A stretch of DNA of 64,000 nucleotides from Anthonomus grandis grandis (GCF_022605725.1 NC_065550.1:3658001-3722000); one strand, 5' to 3'; shown: positions 1-10,565, numbered from the stretch's first letter. Notes: a model not told the origin generated them from the letters alone. Program-made: numbers and translations.

Positions 1-300
1 AGATTAAATTTTAAATTGTTGTTAAGAAGTTTTAATTCGACTTCAGAAAAAGAAACACCACTGAGGTTCATAAATCTCTCGTGACAAACATGAATAAAAT
101 TACTTTCGCGATATTCGTGGAAATCATTGAGTTTAAGTGAAGTTATATATTTGTTTTTAAGGTTTTAAAAGTAACCTTTTAACCCATAATTTTAATTAAT
201 GTTTAGGTCTGATGATGCTCTAGTCTTGCGAAACATGTAACCTTTGTAATTTTATTAAATGTTTTTGTGATGCTGTAGATTTCGTGTTTTTACCTTTTAT
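1..300 (+). mobile_element. Penelope-like element 3' end (partial)
   Basis: The stretch at about 192-283 resembles the sense-strand 3' region of the Penelope-like element at 61797-62966. Both contain ggtctgatgatg, a gaaacatatgtaacc-like block and gatgctgtagatttt in the same order. No coding domain is visible here because the window starts inside the element. It ends about 10 bp before the leader of the left promoter unit, so it appears to have inserted into that leader. The family assignment rests only on similarity to the second copy. Confidence 0.5.
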
Positions 301-304
301 AAAA

Positions 305-419
305 GTCAATCACTTATTACTTCGCTTGGTATTTTCGCGCTTATTTCTTTCTGTTGACACTTCACTTAAATTAAAACCGAACTGTCATGTCGGTCGCTGC
401 TGTTAGCGTGGCTTTTATA
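305..419 (-). promoter_or_regulatory. Unit U, left copy: TATA box and 5' leader
   Basis: Read on the minus strand this is TATAAAAG (419-412), a GC-rich spacer, a gacagttcgg initiator-like block near 387-378, then an A-rich leader. It matches 63286-63400 on the plus strand nearly base for base apart from a short insertion. The upstream half lies at 3046-3392, separated by the P-like element. The TATA, initiator and A-rich leader layout is that of a strong, possibly heat-shock-type, insect core promoter. No coding sequence is attached on this side, because Penelope-like sequence starts at about position 300. Confidence 0.55.
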
Positions 420-926
420 CCGCGCATACATGATACTAATAATACTCGAGAAGATAAACCCACGCGCATGAGATGAGCCTATCTTTCTCGCATGCCTGAC
501 CATGGGCGAAGTTAGAGCCTCAAAAATGGGGGGGCTAAAGCCCCCATCCAGGGGCAGAGTTACGCGAAGAGGTGAGGGGGTGGCCATCAAAGAAAAGTCC
601 GCAGGCGCCGCCGGAGGTAACAAATTTTTTGGTGGGCACCTTCATTTTCACTTATAAGTCGTTAAAATTATTAAAAAAAAAAGAATAGTCTTAAACAGCT
701 TCTATTCTAATTTGCTGTACTATGAATTTCTTTTACTTTTATTTTCATATAAGGTTTCATCCAAGGAACACGTTTCTGAATTTTATTGCAATATCCATAA
801 TGTATGAACTATTCTGTATATGTATTGGAGTATATTGAATACACAGCAAAAGTCAAAAGTCGTTAGTTTTTAAAAAAAATTTAAACTTTCAAGAAAAATT
901 TCAAAGTTCAAAATAATATCATTTTA

Positions 927-1158
927 ATATCTAATTGTCGGACTTAATTAATTTAGACAAAGTTAAACACGACGTTTCGGTTGGTAAGTATCTCCAACCA
1001 TTATTATATTAAAATCTTATATTAAGTGTAAACTAACAGTTTACACTTAATATGGTATTCAGTTTTTATGGTAACGGTTGGAGATACTTACCAACCAAAA
1101 CGTCGTGTTTAACTTTGTTTAAATTAATGACAATGCAAATCCGACAATTAGATATTAC
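927..1158. repeat. Foldback (palindromic) repeat inside the hAT element
   Basis: Arms of roughly 75-80 bp are complementary: the left arm contains tctaattgtcgg, acgacgtttcggttgg and taagtatctccaacc, and the right arm their complements. A second inner palindrome (attaagtgtaaact / agtttacacttaat) sits at the centre near 1023-1053. The arms differ by small insertions. It looks like a foldback or MITE-type insertion in the hAT 3' region. No target duplication was found. Confidence 0.65.
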
Positions 1159-1289
1159 TTCTCCATTGTCTGCCACCTTCAAAACCAATATCATTTTAAT
1201 AAAACGCAATAATTCTTCAAAAATAGTAAAAGCAAAATTTATTAAAAATGTCCTTAAATGAAATGAAATCCAATAAAATTATCTTATAA

Positions 1290-1837
1290 CTACTCTAATA
1301 AAACTTTTCGATTTCCTTTTTTTAAAAACTCTTTTAAAATTTCATCTGGCGACAATGACTTTGTTAGACCACTTTCAATACTAAGAGTGGTTAGTGCTAA
1401 AGAATTAAATCGATCCTGACCCATCGTTGACCTAAACCAATTTTTAATTCTTCTCATTGAGAAAGAGCATTCGCAGGACGCTAAAGAAATTGGCAAAACT
1501 AATGCTATTTGCATAAGGGTATATGCATTTGGAAAAGTCTCTTTTCTTAATACATCTTTAATATCAGAAATGGTAATGTAGTTGCTCTGGCTTTTATTTA
1601 TGCAATTCCCAATAACGGTCATTTCAGCTTTTAATAGCTCCCTATCGGTTAAAAAGGTATCTCAGATTTAGCTAATTTCTGACTTTCGAAAGAAAATCTT
1701 ATTTTTAGATGATTTATTATATTGTCGAGAGACCTATAATAAATTGAAATTAGCCAAAACTTTTGTGCCTCATTTTTTATCAAAGGTGAATTTAAGAACG
1801 TTTCTTCGTGTACTGCGGAAGTGGAAGCTTCAACCAC
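1290..1837 (-). pseudogene. hAT transposase C-terminal fragment (hATC dimerisation domain)
   Basis: Two adjacent minus-strand frames, 1649-1837 and 1290-1622, resemble the C-terminal half of ZMYM1-like hAT transposases. The second contains YTLMQIALVLPISLASCECS followed by SMRRIKNWFRSTMGQDR, the conserved hATC dimerisation block. The first resembles the helical stretch preceding it. The DDE catalytic core and the N-terminal zinc finger are missing, and the two pieces are out of frame. In the intact family this protein excises and reinserts the element. This copy cannot act on its own. Confidence 0.8.
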
Positions 1838-2159
1838 ATATTCTTTAAGTCTTATACTTTCTGTTTTTTTACGTTTTAAACAATTTTTTTGGGGGGGCTA
1901 ATTTCATTTTAAAGGGGGCTAAGCCCCCCCAAGCCCCCCTCTAACTTCGCCCATGTGCCTGACGTCAGTCGATGACAAATTTCCCCAGGAACAGCTTTTA
2001 ATACATGAACATAATAATATGACGTTTCGTTTTTGCTTTAGATGTTTGATGGATTTAGGGCTAGGGCATGGTTTATTTGTTTTGTGTGTATTTTGTGTTT
2101 GTTTTTAGTGTCAAATGTGGCAGAGTTTATTAAATTATAATAATTAAACATTTTTTATC

Positions 2160-2291
2160 ATGGTGTACTGTGCAGTGGTGGGTTGTTCAAGCAACAACAA
2201 AAAAAGTAAGGTAGTTTCGGATTGCCGATTCTTTAGATTTCCAAAGGACAAACAAGTTTGCCGACAATGGATTACAAAACCATTTTAATAA
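2160..2291 (+). pseudogene. THAP zinc-finger exon (truncated), P-like transposase start
   Basis: The ATG at 2160 opens a 43-codon frame beginning MVYCAVVGCSSNN and continuing through RFFRFPKDKQVCRQWI. This is the first half of a THAP domain: the C-x4-C pair, the FRFP turn and the conserved Trp. It stops at TAA 2289-2291, before the second Cys/His pair. No continuation is obvious downstream, so it is either a first exon with a lost splice site or a truncated gene. Its position inside a CATGAT-ended, 8-bp-TSD element fits the N-terminus of a P transposase, which binds DNA through THAP. Confidence 0.6.
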
Positions 2292-3006
2292 CACGTCTAC
2301 CCATAAGCAATTTAAAAAAATATAGATTAAAGATACTTAAGAAAGTGAAATTAATTGGTTGTATGTCATCAATGGCATCATGCATTTTCTTTTGGCATTT
2401 ACTGGTAACACTATTATTACCAACAACCAATGGGTACTCACATGTATACTTAGCGCACACAATTTTATGAAAGTTAATTGTCACAATAGGCTGTACATCA
2501 ATCCTCTATTTTTGTTTTATTTTTTTTACAAAATAATAAAATATGTACATGTTATATCACTGATATTTTTCTGTAGAGGCATTCGTTTAAAGTTAAAAAA
2601 AGGTAAATAAAAACCATAAATCCTTTTTTTTGGCTATAAAGTATTATTAATTTATTATTAATTAACAAGCCTTCAGACGTTTTATATTGTGTATATTTAT
2701 TTTCAAATTAAAATACCTTAAATAATAAAAATCGTTTTTTAAACCTTTCCCAAAACCAAAATAGGCATTTATATTATATAAGGCTTTACTATACTTGCAC
2801 GGATCCACGAATCCTACATACTATTAAGAAAATATTTTACATACTATTATAATAATCATAGCATATTTCATACAACAAAATATAATAATACTTAATAAGT
2901 AATGTTAAATAAAAAAGGCTTTAAAATACTGATTTTCCAACCGACAAACAGAATTTTCGTCATCGAGTGACGTCATGCGCAAAGTCACACGAAATTGCAT
3001 CGCCAA
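2292..3006. other. AT-rich remainder of the P-like element
   Basis: No coding similarity was recognised. The sequence is AT-rich, with short shadow frames only on both strands. It presumably represents decayed intron or 3' sequence of the element. Confidence 0.4.
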
Positions 3007-3045
3007 GTGGGTTTATCTTTCCAGTAATAGTATCATGCCGCGCAT

Positions 3046-3392
3046 ACGACTCTGGAAGCCTCGTGTATCTACCTACGCGAGCAATCGGGAATTCGAGAAT
3101 ATTGCTATCGGGAATTCGAGACTATTGCTATCTCGCTTGCTCACATCGCGCTAGAAAATTCTTGATTTCTCTACTATTTTGAACTTTATATAAAGGCGGC
3201 AAGCGATGTTACCTGACTTAGCATTTTTGGGCGCTAGATTCAAATAGCGCGCGCGCGAGATTCGAATTACTTTTCAAACAAATTTTTTTTTGGTTTTATC
3301 TATGATAGAATTTAATATTTTTCGAGTGTATGATAGTATTATTTTTGCTGTCGGCGAGCCACCAGTATTCGACCGGCGGGCCGCGGTCTGTA
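3046..3392 (-). promoter_or_regulatory. Unit U, left copy: upstream half
   Basis: Read on the minus strand this matches 61190-61510. Shared blocks include accgcggcccgccg, gtcgaatactggtgg, gccgacagcaaaaataatact, aaaatgctaagtca, gtaacatcgcttg, attttctagcg and tgctcgcgtaggtagata. It abuts the duplicated CCGCGCAT site. The left copy has an extra repeat of a ctcgaattcccgat block. The pattern aGAAttTTCtaGCg (about 3147-3162) resembles a heat-shock element, but this is only suggestive. The right boundary at TA 3391-3392 is where a mariner-like terminus begins. Confidence 0.55.
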
Positions 3393-3775
3393 CAGGGTGG
3401 CCAGATAAGAATGCAAAGTGCTGTATTTTGAAAACTATTCGTCGTAGAGACTTGCGGTAAAAAACTTTATTACTAAAGTGGCCAAAAGAATATCGTGGAA
3501 AATATTTTCAGATTTCCAAGATGGTCGCCAGGGGGCGTAACCGCCATCTTAAACTTTTTAAGTGATTTTTCACTGAAATCTACCCAGTAAATGTTACGAA
3601 AAAATATACGCTTTTTAAAGCTCAGCTCTACTCAAATAATTTTTGTTTAACACTTTGTGACGTATCTATTAAAATAAAGTGGTGGGGGATAATTCGATAG
3701 CTGTTCCCCTAGTAATTTGGGAAAGCTCCATCATACGGTAAAAGCACACGTATTGAACAAATGATAGTAATCATC
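3393..3775. mobile_element. Tc1/mariner-like terminus (one end only)
   Basis: The sequence begins CAGGGTGGCCAGATAAG directly after a TA dinucleotide and then shows the GC-poor style of long mariner inverted repeats seen elsewhere in the window. No matching opposite end was found, so it is a truncated or solo end. It interrupts unit U: the right-hand copy continues past this point with unrelated bases. Confidence 0.4.
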
Positions 3776-4865
3776 CAAAAGAATCAAATCAAATCAAGTC
3801 AAATCATTTATTTCCATCGACATCATAACAATGTATACGAATTGTCAATAGAAAACTACAATGCTAATAAAAATAGTATAAAATTACAAGATATGAAAGG
3901 AAATAAATTTAATTAAATTTAGTCAATAAATCTACAGTTAAAGAACTCTGTCAACGAGTAAAAAAGACAGTCAGCTAACATGGTCCTAAAAGCTTTCTTA
4001 TAAGTTGGAGAAGTCTTAGGTCTCTTTATTCTACATGGGAGCTGATTAAAAATTTTGCGAGATGTAATTTCCGGACCATCCTTTACCTGCGACAACCGGG
4101 TAAAAGGGATGTATAATTTATCTGCATTTCTAGTTTTATAAAAATTAAGATCTCCAGATCTCATGTGGTTGGAAAGATTTTTATGTACTTGTGCACTCCA
4201 AGATATAGATGTTAATTACAGTTAGGATTTGGTTTGATTAAGGTTTTTTTCTTTTTTAAAAGTACCACGGCAAGTTTCTCTGAAGGAAAGTCTAAACATC
4301 GTACGTACAATGCGCTTTTAATTTAGTAGCACTATCTTAATACTGGAGGAATTTCCCCAAGCTAATAAAGCATAGGATAGAGTGGAATGCGCTGAGGCAT
4401 AATAAAAGCTTTTAAGTGTATATGCATCCACATAGTCTCCAAGCTGCAAGATGGCCTAATTGCTGCGGGACAACCTACTGCACACAGATTCCACCTGAAG
4501 ATCCCACGATAGATGTCTATCAATTATAATTCCCAAGAACTTGGCGGAGTGTTGTTGGATGATGCTACTTGATGACTTCTCTCTAAGGAGTAAGCTCCGG
4601 TCTTGAATAGCTCGAATCGGAGTGAAAACAATGAAATTGGTTTTCAAATTATTCAAACAAAGACCATTTTTCTGGCACCACCCCGCAATATCAGCTATAC
4701 ACTTGGTGGCTTTTGAGCGGATAGACTGATAGTCAGTACCCGAGACAACTGCTAATGTATCATTGCCAAAAAGCATAGAGTAATTAAAAGTATGAGAGGG
4801 TTCAATCCCATAGTGACAAGTAGGCATCATCTTTACCCTAAACTCGATTGCAGCGTGCGGTTGCG
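3776..4865 (-). mobile_element. CR1/Jockey-type LINE, 3' half
   Basis: Minus-strand frames at 4456-4899 and 3919-4164 encode the C-terminal part of a non-LTR reverse transcriptase. The former carries a degenerate catalytic box (LFGNDTLAVVSG where ADD is expected), LNNLKT and KFLGIIIDRHLSWD. The latter is the typical C-terminal tail ending LTEFFNCRFID. An (aaatc)n run at about 3783-3806 marks the 3' tail. The upstream RT part lies at 6844-7120, beyond an insertion. The ORF is broken by frameshifts. Confidence 0.75.
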
Positions 4866-4871
4866 GTCTAA

Positions 4872-5024
4872 CCGAACTAAAATAATTGACATTTGTCACA
4901 GTCGGTAAAATAGTCTACTGTAATACCGATCCGTCATAGAAATCTGCCTGTTATTTCTATGACGGATCGGTATTACAGCAGACTATTTTACCGACTGTGA
5001 CAAATGTCAATTATTTTAGTTCGG
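4872..5024. repeat. 72-bp-arm hairpin palindrome
   Basis: 4872-4943 and 4953-5024 are inverted repeats with a single mismatch and a 9-nt spacer (4944-4952). The outer ends read ccgaactaaaataattgac and its complement. Such a perfect palindrome could extrude as a cruciform or give a hairpin RNA. The outer 10 bases belong to the 16-bp direct repeat flanking the whole insertion. Confidence 0.9.
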
Positions 5025-6004
5025 CTATTCAAAATTTTAGAATGGCGCGAAATTTAAAATTATTGACCCATTAAATCAATTTTTAACAGCGTAAAGGCTG
5101 TGAATCTCGATCACAAACTCTAAAAAATTATGAAATAGTGCAAGTGTATTAATTTAATTTTTGAAGAGGCTAAGAGTGATAATGTTTGTAATTTAAGTTT
5201 ATTTTATACATTTTTTAATTGAATACGTTAGTGTTTTGACATTAAATTCATCAAATCTACTTTTAAGCTGTTAAGTTAATGCATTTAGGCCCTTCAAAAA
5301 AATAAATCGTTAATTGCACTTTTTCACTGATTTTTAGAGAATGTGAAAGAGATTTTACAGCCCAATACGCTATCAAAAAAAGATTTAATGGGTCAATTAT
5401 GTAAGACAATATTTTAGAGATTAAGTATAATATATTTAGTCCTATTTTGAGAATTAAATGCTTGATACTAACAATGTTAATTTCACTGTTATCAACAAAT
5501 TAACAAGGGTAGGGGTAGAATTTAAGTCAATTGTAAAGTAAGTTTATAATTTATTGTCTTAAAAGGGATCCTGATACAATTTGTTTTTGTGCTGCTTTAG
5601 CACAACACTCCATGGTATGTATTTTGCTTTTTACATTTTACATTTTGAGGATATGATACAAAAATTACAATTTATCAAATTTATAAATTAATTATTTACA
5701 GACATAAGACCTATATTTCTCAAAAATATGCCCTAAAAATTTTACGTTTACTACCTACCTTTTTTGTACAGAGGGTACCCAAAAATGTTAGGGGAGTGGT
5801 AATATATAAAAACTAATCCTGTAATTAAAATATTCTTTATGGAGAGTATGATATTAAAAATTAGTTGACACTGATGTATACCCTAAATTCTAGATGTCAT
5901 CGGTCCTTTTTCCAAAATATTCAAGGAGAATCCCTGGATCTTACTCCCATCTTATCGAGGTGAGGTTCCTCTTTGAGTAGTGACCTGGTAGAATGGAAGT
6001 TGTT
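5025..6004. other. AT-rich sequence 3' of the THAP ORF
   Basis: No gene, RNA or known repeat was recognised. It lies downstream (minus sense) of the THAP reading frame and could be its 3' untranslated region or intron. Confidence 0.4.
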
Positions 6005-6478
6005 TCACTTATTGTGCTTTTGGTACTTCCTAGCAGCAAAGCACTGATGATACCTTTCGTCAAACCTAGTAAAAAGTGGTCTAGCATAATTATGTTCATT
6101 CTGAACATTATATTGAGATTGCTGGATTATGATAGCAGGTAATAAAGTCAATGTATTTTCCCAAGGTACTTGTGCCTCAACCAGTACTGGGGCATTTTGA
6201 ATAATACTTGGGCCAGCAATTGGGAGAGCACATTTTCTTAAATGAGTATGTATAGTACTAGTAAATGAAATATCCTCAAAATGGTCTTGACATAAATAAC
6301 ACCTTGTTGAGGTTGGGTTTAAACCAAGTATTTTAAACCATTGGGACCTCCTAATAATGTCACTTTCAGGAAATTTAAAGAAAATTTTATTTTTGTATGA
6401 ATCTTCAATAGGACAATAGTATGTATTAGAACAAGTGGGTTCCTTGCATTTAAAAATCAATTTTCCTGGTGATGACAT
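6005..6478 (-). CDS. THAP-domain protein (157 aa)
   Basis: An uninterrupted minus-strand frame starts MSSPGKLIFKCKEPTCSN. Cys11 and Cys16 start a C2CH finger closed by CYLCQDHF near residues 60-67. Between them lie the KIFFKFPESD turn and the conserved Trp of QWFKILGL, as in THAP DNA-binding domains. The remaining 70 residues match nothing recognised, and there is no transposase core. It may be a first exon or a short THAP protein carried by the insertion at 4866-6843. The frame is intact while neighbouring LINE frames are broken, so recent arrival or function are both possible. Confidence 0.6.
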   Translation of the reverse strand: MSSPGKLIFKCKEPTCSNTYYCPIEDSYKNKIFFKFPESDIIRRSQWFKILGLNPTSTRCYLCQDHFEDISFTSTIHTHLRKCALPIAGPSIIQNAPVLVEAQVPWENTLTLLPAIIIQQSQYNVQNEHNYARPLFTRFDERYHQCFAARKYQKHNK

Positions 6479-6843
6479 TATTAGGGCAGTTTTAAAATGG
6501 TAAACAACAATTTTAGGTGACCTACAACATGGTGAAAACTATTTGATAAAAAAAATTGCACTTACCCCATCCTAGGGATCTGAAACCACACAATAAAACA
6601 ACAAAAAAGCTTCTGCCTATATGATGAAATTACACTTTAATGACTTTAAGCTACATTTTTAACTATTTTTTGTTGAGAAAAAAACAAAAGAACACACCCA
6701 ATGGACGCCCAAATAAAAAGGAATAAGCAATGGCGACGATCGATGATGCGAAGGTGGGTGATGGCAAGGAAGGAAAGAAAATCGATAATAATAATGACAA
6801 TTATGACAGAAGTTGGCCCTCGATGCCGTCTAACCGAACTAAA

Positions 6844-7120
6844 TATCTTAGGTTAAGGTTTAAAACTTGATGATCAATTTAGGCTACCTTTCAAACACTC
6901 TTTTAATATTCATTTCTCTATGCCAAAAAGTGTTTGTAGCTGTCATTAACCAAGAGACGCAAGTCATTAATAAAAAGTAAAAACAAAATGGCTCAAGAAC
7001 ACTACCCTGTGAAATCCCAGTGACGACAGTTGCCCAATCAGATATGGTCACCTGACCACTAAATTTCAATCTAACAGCCTGGGTTTTACCTGTCAAAAAC
7101 AGACATGCAACTAAGATCCA
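6844..7120 (-). mobile_element. CR1/Jockey-type LINE, RT central part
   Basis: The minus-strand frame 6884-7096 carries VTGISQGSVLEPFCFYFLL, the G-x-x-QGS-x-LxP motif preceding the catalytic box of non-LTR reverse transcriptases. It belongs to the LINE continued at 3776-4865. Upstream sequence becomes unrecognisable near 7120, so the copy is 5'-truncated. Confidence 0.65.
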
Positions 7121-8987
7121 TTAAGAATACGAAGTGAGAAAAAAATATATCTGAGATAAATTGACAATACAAGCCCCTCTCCTATTGCTCAGATGCTAAG
7201 TAATTCCAATAGCATATTGCTCAATAAGATTATTGATGTTTTAGTGCAAAAATAGATCATTTATTCATAGTCGCCCTAGGGATCGACTACCGCCGTACTG
7301 TCAGAGCTATTAAAGTATTTTCAGTATATTAATACATATTAAACTCAATAAAATATAAACGTTATACTATTCTAATATAATACTATTCTACTCGCACATA
7401 AAAGGATGATTTATAACATTCGCATACAACTCGTGTGTAGTAAATTATGATTTAAGTAATTATGATTTAAGAGATAGGGTTAAAATCAAACAACCTTCTT
7501 AGGGTTAAGTAGGATCTATAATAAAATATCAAAAAGCTACATCCAAGGATCGTTGAACTTCCCGTTGACCTGGTTTATGATAATGCTTACTAGACATTAT
7601 AATGTTTTGCTATATAGAATTAATTAATGTATTATTACAATATAGTAGATTCCTATTTACACAATATTTGTTATATTGGGTGATACTTCCATACTACACG
7701 TGTCATAATTTTCATCTTTGTAAATCACAGCTTGTTGAATAATATATTATTAGGTTCCTTTTATGCACGCGTTTTTAGTCGCCTGTAGCTTGGCGATAAA
7801 AAAAAGCTGCTTTTATAGACCAAACAAAGATCAGTGCTCATCATATATATCAATCAAAAAATTAATCCATTTGTTATGTATTTGGTATACTTACATATAA
7901 TTGAAAAGAGAGTCAAGAGACGCCAGAAACGTTGGAAAAGTATTCACCCAATAATCAATCAATCTACAGGGGTACATATTATATACTATATAAAGATGCG
8001 ATTACATAAAATATATCTCAAATTTTCCTTAGCACCAACTCACGTCTTCACACATCCATACACGTTTACTGACTGGAAAACGTTCTTATCGTAGCACCAA
8101 CGCCAATAGAAGCGTTGAATTAAAGCAAGCAGTTTTAAGTAAGATAAAATTATGAAAATAAAAGGCTTCCATTAAAAAGAACTGACTTTCGTCAATTTCT
8201 TTTAATTCACGTATCTGTAAAGACTTCCTAAATTAATAATATATTGCTAACATGTTTATCTTTTATTTATGAAAATTGGGTTTTTAGGCAAAATAATTTA
8301 CCTTTTACGTCATTAAAAGACTTTAAACCGGTTAAATTTGAAAGGTCATTTCGGGAGAGGCAGCTCCTAGTAAAGCCATTATCTGTAAGACGTCCCATTT
8401 AGGGGCATAATGCTTTAGGCGCTCGTAAATAACGACTCTAAGTGCAAGGGCTGACTTTAACTTCACTGGAAACGGCCGGAATTACGTACTCGAAACGCGA
8501 TTTTGCCGAGTTTATAGTGTAAAACAGCACCTTGATGGGAAAATTTGAAATGCGTGCATGTACAAAACAATGATTTTAGGAAACGTTTTTATTTAAGTAG
8601 CAAACTGTCGTAAATAATTTGTATTTATTGAGTTATTTACTATTTAATCCTTTAGTCGTTATTTAGTTTTAATTGATTGCTTTTAAGTATAAATTTAATA
8701 AAATATTTTTCTACTATCACATGAATTACCTTGTATTTAATTCATACCAGTTATTTAATTCAGCCTAGAGTGAGTCTTGGCTGACTGAATTAAACTCCTC
8801 CAGGCCACCTGGTGCTCCATTAGATTCCAGCCCAGAGGAATATTCATACTTGTGAGATCTGCTTTGATGTTATCTTTCCATCTCTAACGTGGTCTCCCAA
8901 GTGATCTTTTTCTCGACGATATCTCCTCCCATATCAATCACGTCAGTCTGTCATCTTGTATAATCCTATGGTTGGAAATTTTGGTGT
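7121..8987. other. Unassigned AT-rich sequence
   Basis: No convincing coding region, RNA gene or repeat family is recognised. Reading frames here are short and look random. The segment at about 8300-8530 is less AT-rich than its surroundings and may be single-copy host sequence. Confidence 0.4.
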
Positions 8988-8988
8988 G

Positions 8989-9034
<46 letters not shown>

Positions 9035-10565
9035 GCCTTTATTTCCAACAGGCACCTTGCCCAATAACAGGAAACAGTTGCAAAACAATGAAGTCACAAT
9101 CTCAAAAGTTATCCAAAAAATTAGAACAAATAACTATTAATATGATATAAAAACCCAATTATAAAAGTTTAACAAGATAATCACATACTCAACAAAACTA
9201 AATTAAATTAACTGCAATATAACTACTAACTATAACTTAAACTTAGACACATGGGTCTTAATCCCAAGAGTAATGATCCACCAAGATATCGACAATCACA
9301 TAAACCGGAGAGAAATTTATATCACACATGTGACAGATCTGATTATATATAGCGCATATTGTATATAGCGGCGATTTCAACAGGATGTTAGTATGAGGCC
9401 TTGGCAGAAAGAATGTTAGAGGATGTCTAGCATTAAGCCTAGGCACCATGAAACGTATACCAGAAAGAAATACAGGACTATAAATTAATCCATTCAGTAA
9501 CCCATGCAGAAATTTTACAGAGAAGATCATTCTTCTGAGATGTAATGGATTTAGATTGAAGCGTTCCAATAGTTATCGATGATCAAACCCTCTAACTGGC
9601 TATATGCCATCCTACGTGAAGGCCAAAAACTTCGCAAATCTACGATGAACAGATTCAAGGAGACCGACAGATTCTGATAGAGCGGGTTCCATATAATGCA
9701 GCCAAACTCCAGTTTTGATCTCACAAAGCAACAGAAAAGCAGTCTTAATGTAGATTCCAAGGTAAAACTCTGAGAACTTCTAATTATGAACCCAAGCCTT
9801 CTCAGGGCTGACTTGACTATGTTGTTGAAGTGTGGAACGAATCTAAATTCAGAGTCAAAGGTGATACCAAGATCAGTAATTTGCTCTAATCTACTTAAAA
9901 TAGTATCATTAATAAAGTAATCAAAATTTAAGGGTATTTTTGATGTAGAGTAACTGACAAACTGACCACACTACATTTAGCCGCATTCAAGCCTAACCTG
10001 TTAACAGCGCACCATACCTCCAATGTATTTACGCAGTTCTAAAGAAAAACACAATCCTCAAACCATATACATTTAAATATAGCTTCAAATCATCGGCAAA
10101 AGCCAGCCTATGACAAGTGAGTGACTTAATCAAGTCATCAGAGGTTCGAGCCCTGTGGTACACTCGACGTTACGTTAAAAAGTTTCGATTTAAAGCCCTC
10201 ATATTCGACATATTGAGATCTACCAATCAAGTAGGAATGAAATAAATTAAATAATCTCCCTAAAAAACCATACTGAGTTAATTTATGCAGCAAAATATAG
10301 TGATCCATCCGATCAAAGGCTTTTTGGAAGTCGGTATAAATAACGTCGACTTGAGTATTAACATCAAGTGATTCACAGATGTGGCTAGACAGACAGGATA
10401 AGTTAGTAACACAAGATCGCCCGCTAAAAAATCAATGCTGGTCTACAGAGATTAGTTCTTTTGCACTAAATAGCGACCTGAAATTAAAAGACAGTTTTAT
10501 CAGTAACCAAAACTCTTTATTTTTAATCACGACATGTGTTTCGCTAACGATGTTAGCATCAACGG
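8988..10565 (-). mobile_element. CR1/Jockey-type LINE, 5'-truncated, (ATT)n tail
   Basis: On the minus strand, about 10350-10140 encodes VIYTDFQKAFDRMDHYILLH and a later SVPQGS block, which are RT motifs. 9760-9551 encodes LLFCCFVRSKLEFGCIIWNP, the thumb region, and 9569-9258 the C-terminal tail. The sense-strand 3' end is an (ATT)n array at 8988-9034. The ORF has several frameshifts. Sequence upstream of about 10565 is not LINE-like. Confidence 0.75.

Larger units (their letters stand above)
501..1955 (-). mobile_element. hAT transposon, ZMYM1-like family, internally deleted
   Basis: The termini are CATGGGCGAAGTTAGAG at 501-517 and its exact complement at 1939-1955. They are flanked by a perfect 8-bp duplication TGCCTGAC (493-500 and 1956-1963), the hAT hallmark. 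G-rich and C-rich tracts sit just inside each end. Coding remains lie on the minus strand at 1290-1837. At 1455 bp it is far shorter than a full hAT of this type, so most of the transposase is gone. It lies inside the P-like element, hence is younger than it. A foldback sequence at 927-1158 lies in its 3' part. Confidence 0.85.
420..3045. mobile_element. P-like DNA transposon (TSD CCGCGCAT) with nested hAT
   Basis: Identical CCGCGCAT (CCGCGCATA if 9 bp are counted) stands at 420-427 and 3038-3045. Inside it, 429-463 and 3007-3037 are inverted repeats starting CATGATACTA and ending AGATAAACCCAC, with one 4-bp length difference. An 8-bp duplication, roughly 31-bp TIRs starting CATGAT, and a THAP-coding exon at 2160 are all P-element features. 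The element has been hit by the hAT copy at 501-1955. The rest of the transposase is not recognisable, so this copy is non-autonomous. A 9-bp duplication would also fit a MULE, but the THAP exon favours P. Confidence 0.6.
4866..6843. mobile_element. THAP-coding insertion with hairpin end, flanked by 16-bp direct repeat
   Basis: gtctaaccgaactaaa occurs in direct orientation at 4866-4881 and 6828-6843. Between the copies lie a near-perfect hairpin (4872-5024) and a THAP ORF on the minus strand (6005-6478). On both sides the flanks are LINE reverse-transcriptase sequence in the same orientation, so this segment splits a LINE. The 16-bp repeat may be a target-site duplication. Its length would suit retroposition better than P or hAT insertion. 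No family is recognised. Confidence 0.45.
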
